The position numbers were made by a program, and so were the translations under genes. A stretch of 64,000 nucleotides of DNA from Opitutia bacterium. Lineage in GTDB: Bacteria; Verrucomicrobiota; Verrucomicrobiia; Opitutales; UBA953. The notes beneath the pieces were generated by a model. It had not been told where the DNA came from, searched no databases, and saw only the letters and a program-made list of their open reading frames with translations. The DNA lies in NCBI GenBank assembly GCA_947378905.1, contig CANCLV010000001.1, forward strand, positions 1-64,000, given 5' to 3'. The first letter of the stretch is position 1. The number at the start of each line of letters is the position of its first letter. Shown in pieces: positions 27,295 through 36,855 of this stretch.

Positions 27295-28678
27295 TTCAAA
27301 ATCCATTTTCATAAAAGAATCCACACTCACGAGTGCTGATGGTGATCAACGTCAGTTTATTCGTACGGCGCTGGGTGGATATTACAAAAACAGAGATTTG
27401 TATAAAGCCAAGTATCGTGACTGGGAACTGGCTCGCGATGCTGCTTCGCTCGCTAAATGGTCGGCCGTTAATAATTTAGCCGAAGTCTTAGAAAAGTTTG
27501 TTGCCAAGTTTGAATCCAATGGTGGCAAGGTTCACTGGGCTCGCGATGCCGCTGAAGCTCGTCAAATTATTTTAGATTTAGTAGCCAAAGCGAATGCCAA
27601 GGCCGTGATTAAATCGAAGTGTATGACCACGGAAGAGATTCATCTTAACGATGCTCTCGAGAAAGCTGGTTATGGTGTCGTGGAGAGTGATTTGGGTGAG
27701 TTCATCCAGCAATTACGGGGTGAAGCTCCCTACCACTTCGTCTTCCCCTGTATGCATTTAAAGCGTGAGGCGATTAGCGAATTATTTACGAAACATCTCG
27801 GGACTGCGCCGACGGATAGTCCAGAAGAACTCACGATGATTGCACGTAGGCATCTACGTAAACTTTATATCACAGCCGATGTGGGTATCACCGGTGCGAA
27901 TTTCTTAGTCGCTGATACTGGTCAAATTTCAATTACCGAAAATGAAGGTAATGCCCGTTTAACGGCGGCGATGCCCCGAGTACATATTGCACTGTCGGGA
28001 ATCGAAAAAGTAATTAATTCAATCGATGATCTCTCGGTCTTGTTGCCGATGTTAGCAACGGCGGGTGCCGGTCAACCAATGACCTGTTACAATACACTCT
28101 ACGCTGGTCCTAAAAAACCAGGTGAGCGTGATGGGCCAGAAGAGTTTCATTTAGTCTTATTAGATAACGCCCGCACTCAATTACTAGCAGATCCAGAGCA
28201 ACGTGATGCGCTTCACTGCATTCGTTGTGGTGCCTGTCTCAATGTGTGTCCCATTTTTAAAAATATTGGTGGGCATGCTTACGGCACAACTTACCAAGGG
28301 CCTATTGGCTCTGTCATTACACCTCATTTACGGGGTCTTAAGGATTGGAATCACCTTTCGGGTGCTTCTTCACTCTGTGGTGCATGTACAGAGGCATGCC
28401 CCGTGCGCATTGATTTGCATCATCACTTACTGCAAAACCGTCGTAATGCCGCGAAGGTCGTACCTAATTTATTCGACCGAGTTTTTCATGGTGGATTCAA
28501 TTTTGTCATTAAACGTCCGGCACTCTTTTCTTTTGGTGGAAAAGTATTTCGAAAAACATTTGGATTATTAAAACACCTACCCATTCCTTATTTAGGTACA
28601 TGGCTCAAGTCGCGTGACTTACCTGCGATTCCTGCAAAATCATTTAGAGAACAATGGAAGGATATTAAAAATGTCTGA
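27287..28678 (+). CDS. lutB: Lactate utilization iron-sulfur protein LutB
   Basis: 463 residues. The N-terminal LUD domain (about 60-300) carries TADVGITGANFLVADTG. The C-terminal ferredoxin part has two 4Fe-4S motifs, CIRCGACLNVCP (about 311) and CGACTEACPV (about 364). It accepts electrons from lactate oxidation with LutA and LutC. Overlaps both neighbours by 8 bases, so all three are translationally coupled. The start overlaps the lutA stop and no ribosome-binding site is needed. Confidence 0.93.
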   Translation: MSDSKSIFIKESTLTSADGDQRQFIRTALGGYYKNRDLYKAKYRDWELARDAASLAKWSAVNNLAEVLEKFVAKFESNGGKVHWARDAAEARQIILDLVAKANAKAVIKSKCMTTEEIHLNDALEKAGYGVVESDLGEFIQQLRGEAPYHFVFPCMHLKREAISELFTKHLGTAPTDSPEELTMIARRHLRKLYITADVGITGANFLVADTGQISITENEGNARLTAAMPRVHIALSGIEKVINSIDDLSVLLPMLATAGAGQPMTCYNTLYAGPKKPGERDGPEEFHLVLLDNARTQLLADPEQRDALHCIRCGACLNVCPIFKNIGGHAYGTTYQGPIGSVITPHLRGLKDWNHLSGASSLCGACTEACPVRIDLHHHLLQNRRNAAKVVPNLFDRVFHGGFNFVIKRPALFSFGGKVFRKTFGLLKHLPIPYLGTWLKSRDLPAIPAKSFREQWKDIKNV

Positions 28679-29339
28679 AGCACGCAAAGAAATCATGGGA
28701 CGGATTCGTGAGGCTCTTAAAATGCCTTCACCTAAACCGCATTTGAAGGGCGAATCCGCCAAGGTTACGGGCAAAGCTTGGTTGCCTGAGGTGGGTGATA
28801 CTCAGGCGGAAACCATGGCGCTACTTTCCGATAATTTAGCCAAATTAAAGGCGCACTTTCACCCTGTTAAAAATTTAGATCAAGCGATTTCCTTGGTGAA
28901 AGATTTAGCACAAAAGAAGAACTGGAAGAACATTGCCTATCATAAGAATGAATTAGTGACGCCCGTGGCTCAAGCCATTGAGGGTAACGCTTGGGCTGTA
29001 GAGGACGCATTTACGAAAGACAAACTCGAGGCAAGCGATGTCGGGTTAACCTCCTGTGTGTCCATTGTAGCTCAGTTTGGAGCTATCCTGGTCTCAAGTG
29101 AGACATCGGGAGGTCGTGGATTATCTATTTTGCCACCTGTGCACGTCGTTATTGCTAAGGCCGACCAAGTTGTACCCGATTTAGCTGCCTGTTTTGAACA
29201 AATTAATCTTCAATTTGGAGGCAAAATGCCGAGTATGCTCTCTTTTATCACTGGTCCTAGTCGTACGGGTGATATCGAGCGCATCTTGGTTCTAGGTGCC
29301 CACGGTCCGAAAGAATTATACCTAATATTAATCGGATAA
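28671..29339 (+). CDS. lutC: Lactate utilization protein LutC
   Basis: 222 residues from the ATG at 28671, which overlaps the lutB stop by 8 bases; the longer frame to 28614 is inside lutB. The LUD domain shows the VGLTSCVSIVAQFGAI stretch and SETSGGRGLS near the middle, and ends GAHGPKELYLIL. LutC is the third subunit of the L-lactate oxidation complex. It closes the eight-gene operon; 102 bases separate it from the next gene. Confidence 0.92.
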   Translation: MSEARKEIMGRIREALKMPSPKPHLKGESAKVTGKAWLPEVGDTQAETMALLSDNLAKLKAHFHPVKNLDQAISLVKDLAQKKNWKNIAYHKNELVTPVAQAIEGNAWAVEDAFTKDKLEASDVGLTSCVSIVAQFGAILVSSETSGGRGLSILPPVHVVIAKADQVVPDLAACFEQINLQFGGKMPSMLSFITGPSRTGDIERILVLGAHGPKELYLILIG

Positions 29340-29441
29340 ATCTTCAGGGTCGGTATTTAATTTTTGTGGTTCGAAATACGTCAAATAGTTGTGATGTGGC
29401 ATTGACACTAAGGTGCTTGTCATCAAATCAGACTGTTCCGC

Positions 29442-31211
29442 ATGCAGAATTTCTCAAGTCAGTGCCTAGATCAAACTAGGGCTCTTCTGAAAATTAACCT
29501 CAGTTCGATTACGCCGGACGGGTCTATACAGCCCGTGGCTGGTGAAACGAGCCGAGCTGACGAGCCGGGCCACGTTGCTCTTGCTCTCGGTGAGTATTTT
29601 CGTGCTACAGGTGACCTCGTTTTCGAGCGCCAAAGCATCCCTGAATTAGTTGCCCGCACCATTACCGCTCAGGTTAAACTCTCACAAGGGTCTGACAATG
29701 GGATGGCCTTTGCCTGTTTGGGACTTTTGGCCTTTGGTTCTACGCGTGAGCGCAATCCAGTTTGGGAAATTCTAAGCGCTGATATCAGAAAATTAATCGA
29801 TGAACGCCTCGCGGTGTCACACGACCACTTTGATCACGTACAGGCTTTTGATATCGCTAAGGCCGTGTGTAGGTTTTCTTTTGGTCTCTCGAAAAAAGAC
29901 GAAACGGGCGCGTTAGTGGACCGATTTATCGAACGTATCACTGCTGCCTCGACTGGAGGATTTCATGATGATGCTTCTAAGCAGGCTAATGCGGATAACT
30001 TCGGCGGTGCATTTGATCTCTACGGTGTAGTCGCCCTCGTATTTATTCGTCAGGCATTGCAATTACATGCCAATAGCCAAGTGCGAGATGCTAAGCTGCC
30101 CAAGCTGCGCACGGTGGCAGAAAAATATTTACGTATTATTTTAGAAACCGTGCGAGAAGATGGTTTAGGTTGGTCGTATGGTCGCGGTATCGGTGCTTAT
30201 GCACAGATGCATTGCGTAACACTCATCTTACAGGCCTTGCGCGATCGTTGGGTCTCTTCGGAGAAAGAACCTCTCGCCCGCGATTTAGTTCGTCGTCTGT
30301 ACACTCATTTCTTCACGACGTTCTTCGACATGGAACATGGTTCGATTGTGATTCGCGACGTCGAGCGTGATACTATCCCGGGTCACACCACACGGATGGC
30401 GAATTTTGACGCTGCACGCTACCTCTCACAGTGGTCCAGATTGGCGAAAACTATCGGTGGTAATATGAATTTATTCCAAGGGAATAAGGGTTTGGTATGC
30501 CGATTTTATTCCTTCGATAAAACTCCCAGAAAAGAACAAGGCCTCTTGTCTTATGCTGACGCTGATTCGGGTTTAAATATTATAATTCCAATTGTTTCAC
30601 AAGGCTCGCACAAGTTCTGCGATTCCCTTTCCTTCCCTCACATGCCTGGGGTGTTCGATTGGCCAAGTAATTTCTACACCACCCCTTTTCTCCCTGAGTA
30701 CACCATTGCAGGCAAAAAATATACGCCCTCTTTCTACGGTAAGAACATGCAAGTAGTTATGGGAACAAAAGCTGGAACCTATCACTTTAGATATGAGCAG
30801 CCTGATTTAATTGATCACACTGAAAAACTTTCCAGTGGCATAGCCTCGATGAAAGTAGACTGGGAATTTACCGGTGGAAAAATTACTGGTCGATTCACCT
30901 TAACGCCAAAAGTAGCCATCGTGCTGGAGAACTTCCGTTTTGTTCTCCCCATTGCCGCCCTGCATTCGCGAATGATTTCCGCTGGTGCGTTAATGCTCGG
31001 ACAAGAATCGCATCGCTGTGAAGTTCTACGTGATGATTTTCATGGTGAGTGGTTGGACACTAAAGTCGTTAGCGATGACCCTAAGCATAAGAGTTTGTTT
31101 GGAAAAATTCATTATTACCAAATCTTAGAACGCGATAAGTCGCAGAGTCTGCGCCCAGGAATCGGCTACAATTTCGAAGTAGTGCTCCTGCCTGATGTTG
31201 TCCGCCTGTAG
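29442..31211 (+). CDS. Unknown 589-residue protein, possibly alpha/alpha-toroid carbohydrate enzyme
   Basis: No family was recognised with certainty. The first 330 residues look like a bundle of long helices with repeated aromatic and acidic clusters (ADEPGHVALALGEYF, GWSYGRGIGAYAQMHCV), recalling the alpha/alpha toroid of polysaccharide lyases and some glycoside hydrolases. The last 250 residues look beta-rich. There is no signal peptide, so it would act in the cytoplasm. It follows the deoxysugar operon by 102 bases on the same strand and may hydrolyse or cleave an oligosaccharide of rhamnose or fucose; this is only an inference from position. A TTGACA at 29402-29407 could begin its own promoter but no clear -10 follows. 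Confidence 0.45.
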   Translation: MQNFSSQCLDQTRALLKINLSSITPDGSIQPVAGETSRADEPGHVALALGEYFRATGDLVFERQSIPELVARTITAQVKLSQGSDNGMAFACLGLLAFGSTRERNPVWEILSADIRKLIDERLAVSHDHFDHVQAFDIAKAVCRFSFGLSKKDETGALVDRFIERITAASTGGFHDDASKQANADNFGGAFDLYGVVALVFIRQALQLHANSQVRDAKLPKLRTVAEKYLRIILETVREDGLGWSYGRGIGAYAQMHCVTLILQALRDRWVSSEKEPLARDLVRRLYTHFFTTFFDMEHGSIVIRDVERDTIPGHTTRMANFDAARYLSQWSRLAKTIGGNMNLFQGNKGLVCRFYSFDKTPRKEQGLLSYADADSGLNIIIPIVSQGSHKFCDSLSFPHMPGVFDWPSNFYTTPFLPEYTIAGKKYTPSFYGKNMQVVMGTKAGTYHFRYEQPDLIDHTEKLSSGIASMKVDWEFTGGKITGRFTLTPKVAIVLENFRFVLPIAALHSRMISAGALMLGQESHRCEVLRDDFHGEWLDTKVVSDDPKHKSLFGKIHYYQILERDKSQSLRPGIGYNFEVVLLPDVVRL

Positions 31212-31244
31212 CCCGTTTCGAGGTCTCATAGGCTGGTCATTATC

Positions 31245-31265
31245 TCCTTGAGAGCCTTTCAAGGA
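31245..31265. promoter_or_regulatory. Dyad upstream of metG
   Basis: TCCTTGA and TCAAGGA form a perfect 7-base inverted repeat around a 7-base spacer, in the 95-base gap before metG. No T-run follows, so it is not a clear terminator. It could be an RNA hairpin or a protein site. No T-box features are seen. Confidence 0.3.
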
Positions 31266-31306
31266 TTGTCAGTCCTATTTGAGTCCACTAACTATCGTCT
31301 CGTCCC

Positions 31307-32848
31307 ATGTCGCGACCCTTTTACATCACCACAGCTATTGATTATGCGAATGGCGCACCCCACCTCGGCCATGCGTATGAGAAGGTCTTAGCCGATGTTA
31401 TTTCCCGCCACCAGAGAATGCTGGGTTACCAAGTTCATTTTCTGACCGGCCTAGATGAGCATGGACAAAAGGTTCAACAGACGGCGCAGAAGCGTGAAGT
31501 AAATCCTCAGGTATTCGTAGACGAAATCGCTGAAATTTTTAAAGGAATGCTTAAGTCGTTAAACATATCTAACGACGACTACATTCGAACTACGGAGTCT
31601 CGACACAAGTCGGTGGTTCAAAGTTTCTTACAAAAATTATATGACCAAGGTCTAATCTATTTAGGAAAAAAGACCGATTGGTATTCGACTCGCCAAGAGC
31701 AGTTTCTGACCGACAAGGATCGCAATCCCGACGGTTCCTGGCCCGAGATTTACGGTGAAGTTACGCAAACCACCGAAGAAAACTATTATTTCAAATTATC
31801 ACAGTATCAACCTTGGCTGATTGAGCATATTAAGAGTCATCCCGATTTTATAAATCCATCTTTCCGTGCTAAACAAGTACTCGAGTTCCTCAAAGAACCT
31901 CTCAACGATTTATGTATTTCACGTCCTAAGTCTCGTCTGACCTGGGGAATCGAGCTGCCCTTCGATAACAACTTCGTAACTTATGTTTGGTTTGATGCGC
32001 TGACTAATTACTACTCGGCTGTAGCAGATAAAAATCTCTGGCCTGCAGACGTTCATGTGATTGGTAAGGACATTTTATCGCCACCTCACGCGGTTTATTG
32101 GCCATGTATGCTGAAGGCTCTCAATATCGATCCACCGAAGCAGTTACTTGTGCACGGTTGGTGGACGGTGGACAATAAGAAGGCATCCAAGAGTGAGGGT
32201 AATGCTAATGACACTTTAAACTTAATTCAATCCCACGGCGCTGATGCTTTTCGCTATTATTTAAGTCGGGAGATGGTCGTTGGACAAGATGCCGACTTCT
32301 CGCATAAAACTTTTGGTGAACGCTACAAGGCAGACTTGGCTAATAATCTCGGTAATCTTGTGAATCGTCTTCTCAACATGGTCGGACGAAATTATTCGGG
32401 AAGTATTCCAGCTCCTAGTGCCGATGAGGATTTGGAAAAGTCCATTCGTGAGTTATGGTCGGTAACTCAGAAAAAATACTTTGACGCATTTGCCTGTTAC
32501 CAAATCAGTCACGCACTTGAGTCGCTTTGGGTCTTCGTCAGTGCGATGAATGCTTTCATTGAAACTCGCGCACCTTGGAAATTAGCTAAGTCGACCGATC
32601 CTCAGGACAAGGCACGTCTCGATTCATGTCTCGCGTATGTTGCTGAAGGTTTGCGATTAGTGGGAACTGTTTTATTGCCGGTGATGCCCGAGTCTGCGGC
32701 TAAACTTTTAGTAAATATTGGTCAGCCAGTGCCCGCCAGCTTTGACGGCCAACTCAGTTGGTCGACTGTTTGTACGGGTCGAAAAGTGTCCGAAAAATGC
32801 ATACTTTTCCCACAAATTGAAGATTCTACATCGGGAGTGAAGGCATAG
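31307..32848 (+). CDS. metG: Methionine--tRNA ligase
   Basis: Class I synthetase of 513 residues. The HIGH box is PHLGHAY (residues 18-24) and the KMSKS box appears as KASKS near residue 293. The knuckle between them, LGKKTDWYSTRQEQFL, has no CxxC zinc pair, so this is the zinc-free form of MetRS. There is no C-terminal tRNA-binding (Trbp111-like) domain. It is followed by the isochorismate synthase gene after 27 bases. No Shine-Dalgarno sequence is visible. Confidence 0.95.
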   Translation: MSRPFYITTAIDYANGAPHLGHAYEKVLADVISRHQRMLGYQVHFLTGLDEHGQKVQQTAQKREVNPQVFVDEIAEIFKGMLKSLNISNDDYIRTTESRHKSVVQSFLQKLYDQGLIYLGKKTDWYSTRQEQFLTDKDRNPDGSWPEIYGEVTQTTEENYYFKLSQYQPWLIEHIKSHPDFINPSFRAKQVLEFLKEPLNDLCISRPKSRLTWGIELPFDNNFVTYVWFDALTNYYSAVADKNLWPADVHVIGKDILSPPHAVYWPCMLKALNIDPPKQLLVHGWWTVDNKKASKSEGNANDTLNLIQSHGADAFRYYLSREMVVGQDADFSHKTFGERYKADLANNLGNLVNRLLNMVGRNYSGSIPAPSADEDLEKSIRELWSVTQKKYFDAFACYQISHALESLWVFVSAMNAFIETRAPWKLAKSTDPQDKARLDSCLAYVAEGLRLVGTVLLPVMPESAAKLLVNIGQPVPASFDGQLSWSTVCTGRKVSEKCILFPQIEDSTSGVKA

Positions 32849-32875
32849 TTAGACAATTTTGTTTTATTCTCTACT

Positions 32876-34225
32876 GTGGGCTCGGTGGTTAATCCAACTT
32901 CCAGTGAATTAAGCAATCCGCTGCAGGCTGCAGAAAGAGCTTCGGCAGGCGTAGGCTATCTTTCACTCTCGTTTCAGGTCTCCGAACTAGATCCTTTGGC
33001 TGTATTAGAGACGCTGAATGTAACAGGTCCACGTAGTTATTTCGAAAACCCCTCCCTGCATCAAGCTCATGCATCGGGACCGCCCCTAGTTGAGTGGAAA
33101 GGTCGCGGTAAGAATCGGTTTAGTGATGCGGATCTTTGGTTAAGAAAACTCAATTTGAGTATTCAAGCTATTGGCCCACTGCCACGTGTTATCGCAAGTT
33201 TCCCCTTTTATCCTGGTGATGATAAAAACGATTTAGATTCACACTTATTTCTACCCACTTGGCAGGTTGTGACAGATAGTGGTGTGACTACGATTACACT
33301 TTGTGCAAAGGCGGCACCAGGCTGTGCTGATAAGTTATTAAAACAAGCCGAGCAGTTTCGCGGTTTCACTTATCAGGCCAATCCCCTGCCCATCCCTCAA
33401 CGTCCCGCGACGGTTTTAAGTGAAGTGGGTGGTGCGTGGTTCCCTTCGGCGGTAAAACGTGCGACTGAACTGATTAAGGAAGGGGCCTTTGAAAAGATTG
33501 TATTAACTCGGGCATTCGATTGGCGAAAACCCGAAAACTTTAATGTATTCGGTACATTACATCGCCTCCGTAGAGCCAATCCCAACTGTAATATTTTCCT
33601 TATTAACGAAGCTGAGGCTTCACTTGTCGGTGCTTCTCCTGAGACTTTGATTGCATTATCGGAATCTAATCTAAAGACCGAGGCTGTGGCGGGCACTACC
33701 CGTCGAGGTGACTCAGCGTCCGAAGATGCAAGCCTAGCGAAAGCACTCTTAGCGAGTGATAAAGATCAGCGCGAGCATTCGGCGGTAACAGCTTCGATTT
33801 TACGCCGGCTTAAAATGGTAGGTGTGGTCGGTGCTGCTGCCCATCTTCCAGAATTATTGCGCTTAGGTAATGTAATGCACATCCGTACGCCAGTCATAGG
33901 CAAGTTATCCGCGGACCGTACTTTCTTAGAGGTGGCTGGTGAATTGCATCCGACGCCAGCGGTGGGCGGCAAGCCGCGCGATTTAGCACTTCCCTTCATA
34001 CCTGGATTCGAACCGCACTTGCGTGGACTTTATACGGGAGCTGTGGGTTGGATTCAGTCCGACGGTAAAAAAGGAAATCTGTATGTCGCGCTACGTTGTG
34101 CGCGTATTTTAGGCAACACGGCACGCGTTTATGCAGGTGCAGGTATTGTGGCGGGATCGGACCCAACACTGGAAAGCGTCGAAACGGAAATGAAATTAAA
34201 GACTATTTTAGATTCACTGATTTAA
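32876..34225 (+). CDS. menF: Isochorismate synthase (MenF/EntC type)
   Basis: Chorismate-utilising enzyme of 449 residues making isochorismate, the entry to menaquinone. The C-terminal catalytic domain shows FEKIVLTRAF, TTRRGD, HLPELL-x-HIRTPVIG, LHPTPAVGGKP and YAGAGIVAGSDP. Anthranilate and aminodeoxychorismate synthases are less likely because of the HPTPAVGG and RGLYTGAVGW signature. The start is a GTG at 32876; other GTG codons nearby are possible. No other men genes are in the window. dtd follows directly. Confidence 0.87.
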   Translation: MGSVVNPTSSELSNPLQAAERASAGVGYLSLSFQVSELDPLAVLETLNVTGPRSYFENPSLHQAHASGPPLVEWKGRGKNRFSDADLWLRKLNLSIQAIGPLPRVIASFPFYPGDDKNDLDSHLFLPTWQVVTDSGVTTITLCAKAAPGCADKLLKQAEQFRGFTYQANPLPIPQRPATVLSEVGGAWFPSAVKRATELIKEGAFEKIVLTRAFDWRKPENFNVFGTLHRLRRANPNCNIFLINEAEASLVGASPETLIALSESNLKTEAVAGTTRRGDSASEDASLAKALLASDKDQREHSAVTASILRRLKMVGVVGAAAHLPELLRLGNVMHIRTPVIGKLSADRTFLEVAGELHPTPAVGGKPRDLALPFIPGFEPHLRGLYTGAVGWIQSDGKKGNLYVALRCARILGNTARVYAGAGIVAGSDPTLESVETEMKLKTILDSLI

Positions 34226-34663
34226 ATGAAAATCGTTGTGCAACGAGTGCTCTCGGCCTCCGTTTCGATTGACCATAAAATCGTTTCAGAAATTAAAAAA
34301 GGTTATCTATTACTGGTCGGCGTAGGTCCTGGCGATACGACTGATGATGTGCAAAGACTCGTAAGCTCCGTTTTGAAAATGAGAATATTTCCTGATACTG
34401 AAGGTAAGATGCAGTATTCTATTGGCGAGATTCACGGAGAAATTTTGGTGGTGAGTCAATTTACGCTCCTGGCTAATTTCGCAAAAGGTAATCGACCCTC
34501 TTTCCATGATGCGGCGAAGCCTGAGGTGGCTAAACCATTATTTGAAGCTTTCGTAGAAGGCCTTAGACTGCAATTAGGACCGAAGATTTCGACCGGAGTT
34601 TTTGGTGCGGATATGCAAGTTTCACTCTGCAACGACGGGCCTGTGACAATTATTCTGGAATAA
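34226..34663 (+). CDS. dtd: D-aminoacyl-tRNA deacylase
   Basis: 145 residues; removes D-amino acids wrongly attached to tRNA. It starts MKIVVQRVLSASVSID, has VSQFTLLANFAKGNRP with the catalytic Gln/Thr region, and ends with TGVFGADMQVSLCNDGPVTIILE-like sequence, quoted here only as FGADMQVSL and NDGPVTI, all typical. The ATG directly abuts the stop of the preceding gene. hisF follows after 52 bases. Confidence 0.95.
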   Translation: MKIVVQRVLSASVSIDHKIVSEIKKGYLLLVGVGPGDTTDDVQRLVSSVLKMRIFPDTEGKMQYSIGEIHGEILVVSQFTLLANFAKGNRPSFHDAAKPEVAKPLFEAFVEGLRLQLGPKISTGVFGADMQVSLCNDGPVTIILE

Positions 34664-34715
34664 TTAGTTTGGAATTTCTTTGCTAGTTAGGTTTTTTTAT
34701 TAAAGTTAAATAGGT

Positions 34716-35474
34716 ATGCTTTCTGTCAGAATTATACCCTGTCTCGATGTCCATGATGGACGTGTCGTGAAAGGTATTAAATTCCAAGAGTTACGCGACG
34801 CAGGTGATCCCGTTGCGGTCGCCGCGGCTTATGAAGCACAGGGTGCAGACGAATTAGTTTTTCTCGATATTACAGCTTCAAGTGATGGCCGTAAGACCAT
34901 GGTCGATGTGGTTGAACGTACGGCCGACCAAGTTTTCATGCCATTAACTGTGGGTGGAGGTTTACGCACCATCGAAGATATCCGAACCATGCTTAATGCA
35001 GGTGCTGATAAGGTATCATTAAATACCTCGGCTGTTCAGAATCCCGAATTGATACTACAAGCGTCAAAGAAATTTGGTAGTCAGTGTATCGTAGTTGCCA
35101 TCGACGCAAAACGTGTGGGTAAAGATCGCTGGGAAGTTTTCACACACGGTGGCAGAAATTCTACGGGCATGGATGTACTAACTTGGGCGAAAAAAATTCA
35201 AGATTATGGTGCTGGTGAAATTTTGCTAACCAGCATGGATGCCGACGGTACGGCTGCGGGATATGATATTCCCCTTTGCCTGCGTGTGGCTGAAATGGTT
35301 GAATTGCCTGTGATTGCCTCAGGTGGTGCTGGTAAATTAGAACACTTGGCAGACGTGGTTAAAAATGGTCGTGCGAGTGCTGTCTTGGCAGCCAGTATTT
35401 TCCACTTTGGTACCTACACCGTTCGCCAGGCTAAAGAATATTTAAAGTCACAGGGCTTACCTGTACGACTTTAA
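34716..35474 (+). CDS. hisF: Imidazole glycerol phosphate synthase cyclase subunit
   Basis: 252 residues; TIM barrel that closes the imidazole ring in histidine synthesis with ammonia from HisH. Starts [20 protein letters not shown], with the catalytic Asp in CLD and the second in ASDGR/MDADGT. HisF-specific [11 protein letters not shown] and [12 protein letters not shown] are present. No hisH, hisA or hisI nearby, so his genes are dispersed. It stops in TTAA, a palindrome that also gives the stop of the convergent CNNM-like gene. Confidence 0.96.
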   Translation: MLSVRIIPCLDVHDGRVVKGIKFQELRDAGDPVAVAAAYEAQGADELVFLDITASSDGRKTMVDVVERTADQVFMPLTVGGGLRTIEDIRTMLNAGADKVSLNTSAVQNPELILQASKKFGSQCIVVAIDAKRVGKDRWEVFTHGGRNSTGMDVLTWAKKIQDYGAGEILLTSMDADGTAAGYDIPLCLRVAEMVELPVIASGGAGKLEHLADVVKNGRASAVLAASIFHFGTYTVRQAKEYLKSQGLPVRL

Positions 35475-36775
35475 TTCTTAAGTTTAGGCATCACTAGTAC
35501 TTTGTCTAAACGATGGCCGTCCATGTCCATCACTTCGAAGATGTGGCCTAAGCACTCTACGCGATCACCTTCGACGGGAATCCGTCCAAGTTTGCGCATA
35601 ATAAATCCAGAGATGGTGGTAAATCTACGCGAGCCCTCATCGGTGAATTTTCCTTTTATTCCAGTAGCTTCTCTAAAGTCATCGAGTGAAACAATCGCAT
35701 CGATAATCCAACTTCCATCATCGCGTTTGCGGACTGGTTTATTTTGGGCGATAGCAGCACCCTCGTTGGGCAGTTCGCCCATTACCGATTCCAGTACGTC
35801 ATTTAAAGTAACGACTCCGCGTACTTGCCCGAACTCATCTACAACGAGTGTTAAATGAATCTTATCTTTTCTGAAACGAGCAAGGAGTTGAGTGCCCGTA
35901 ATGCTAAGGTTCACGGTAGGAGCCTCGGTCAGAAGATCTTTAATTTCAGCAGTACCAACTAATGATAAATTAGCCCATAAACGTTTGACGGAAACGACAC
36001 CTAGAGGTCGGTCTGCCGATTCACGGAAAACAGGAAACCAGGTGTGACCGGAGGCTACGATTTTACGCCAATTGATTTCTTCGGGATCATTTAAATTCAA
36101 CCAGACAACTCGGCTACTGGGTGTCATCAACTGTTCGGCTGTGATTAAATCGAGAGACAGTGCGCCGTGTACCATTCGATGTTCTGAGGCATGGAGTACG
36201 CCTGAAGCCATACCTTGGTCGACCATCATACGTAACTCATCTTCGGATACGTTATCTTCCTGAGTGCGGCGACGTCCAAACATGAGCAGCACTAAATCGG
36301 CGCAACCACTTAAAAGTATTACCAAGGGCGACGCTAACGTTGCGACCCATGCCATCGGCCGTGCCAATGCCGACGCAATCGATTCAGGTTTAATTAACGC
36401 TAAACGTTTCGGTACGATTTCCGCAAAGACAACCGTGATTGCACCAATCATGAATGAGACGAGACCTTCAGCTAGGACCTGGCTGTGTTCACTTCCCCAC
36501 TTCCAAGATAATTGGGATAACCATGGACTTAACTTTTCGGCAAGAGGATGACCTCCGTATATGGCAGCGATGATTCCTCCGAAGGTCATACCAATCTGAA
36601 CCGTTGAAAGGAATTTATTTGGATCTGTAATTAAGCTCAGCGCTTTCTGGGCGCCGGAATCTCCGTTTTCAGCTAATTTTGCGAGACGTCTACGGTTAGA
36701 TGACACCAATGCCATTTCTGCCATTACGAAAAAAGCCGTAATTAGTACGCAAATGCCGATGAGAATGTATTCCAC
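35471..36775 (-). CDS. CNNM/CorC-type membrane protein (DUF21, CBS and CorC_HlyC domains)
   Basis: 434 residues: an N-terminal DUF21 domain with about four membrane helices (1-165) carrying [17 protein letters not shown], then a CBS pair (about 195-335) and the C-terminal CorC_HlyC domain (about 345-430). This class is annotated as hemolysin or magnesium/cobalt efflux; transport of Mg2+ is the best-supported guess from the family. The 3' end shares a TTAA stop with hisF. Divergent from nadB, with 80 bases between them. Confidence 0.9.
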   Translation of the reverse strand: MEYILIGICVLITAFFVMAEMALVSSNRRRLAKLAENGDSGAQKALSLITDPNKFLSTVQIGMTFGGIIAAIYGGHPLAEKLSPWLSQLSWKWGSEHSQVLAEGLVSFMIGAITVVFAEIVPKRLALIKPESIASALARPMAWVATLASPLVILLSGCADLVLLMFGRRRTQEDNVSEDELRMMVDQGMASGVLHASEHRMVHGALSLDLITAEQLMTPSSRVVWLNLNDPEEINWRKIVASGHTWFPVFRESADRPLGVVSVKRLWANLSLVGTAEIKDLLTEAPTVNLSITGTQLLARFRKDKIHLTLVVDEFGQVRGVVTLNDVLESVMGELPNEGAAIAQNKPVRKRDDGSWIIDAIVSLDDFREATGIKGKFTDEGSRRFTTISGFIMRKLGRIPVEGDRVECLGHIFEVMDMDGHRLDKVLVMPKLKN

Positions 36776-36855
36776 AAGGTCGATTAAATGAAGATTGTCG
36801 CCATTTCGTCAAATCTCGCTTGTTGCTAGCCCAGTAAACCGTAGATTTTCAACGA

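Noticed and set aside
20512..29339. Bacterial microcompartment locus for fucose/rhamnose
   Set aside because: No shell-protein genes (about 90-100 residues or pentamer type) occur in or beside the operon.
31212..31306. T-box leader before metG
   Set aside because: No T-box sequence or antiterminator; only a short dyad is visible.
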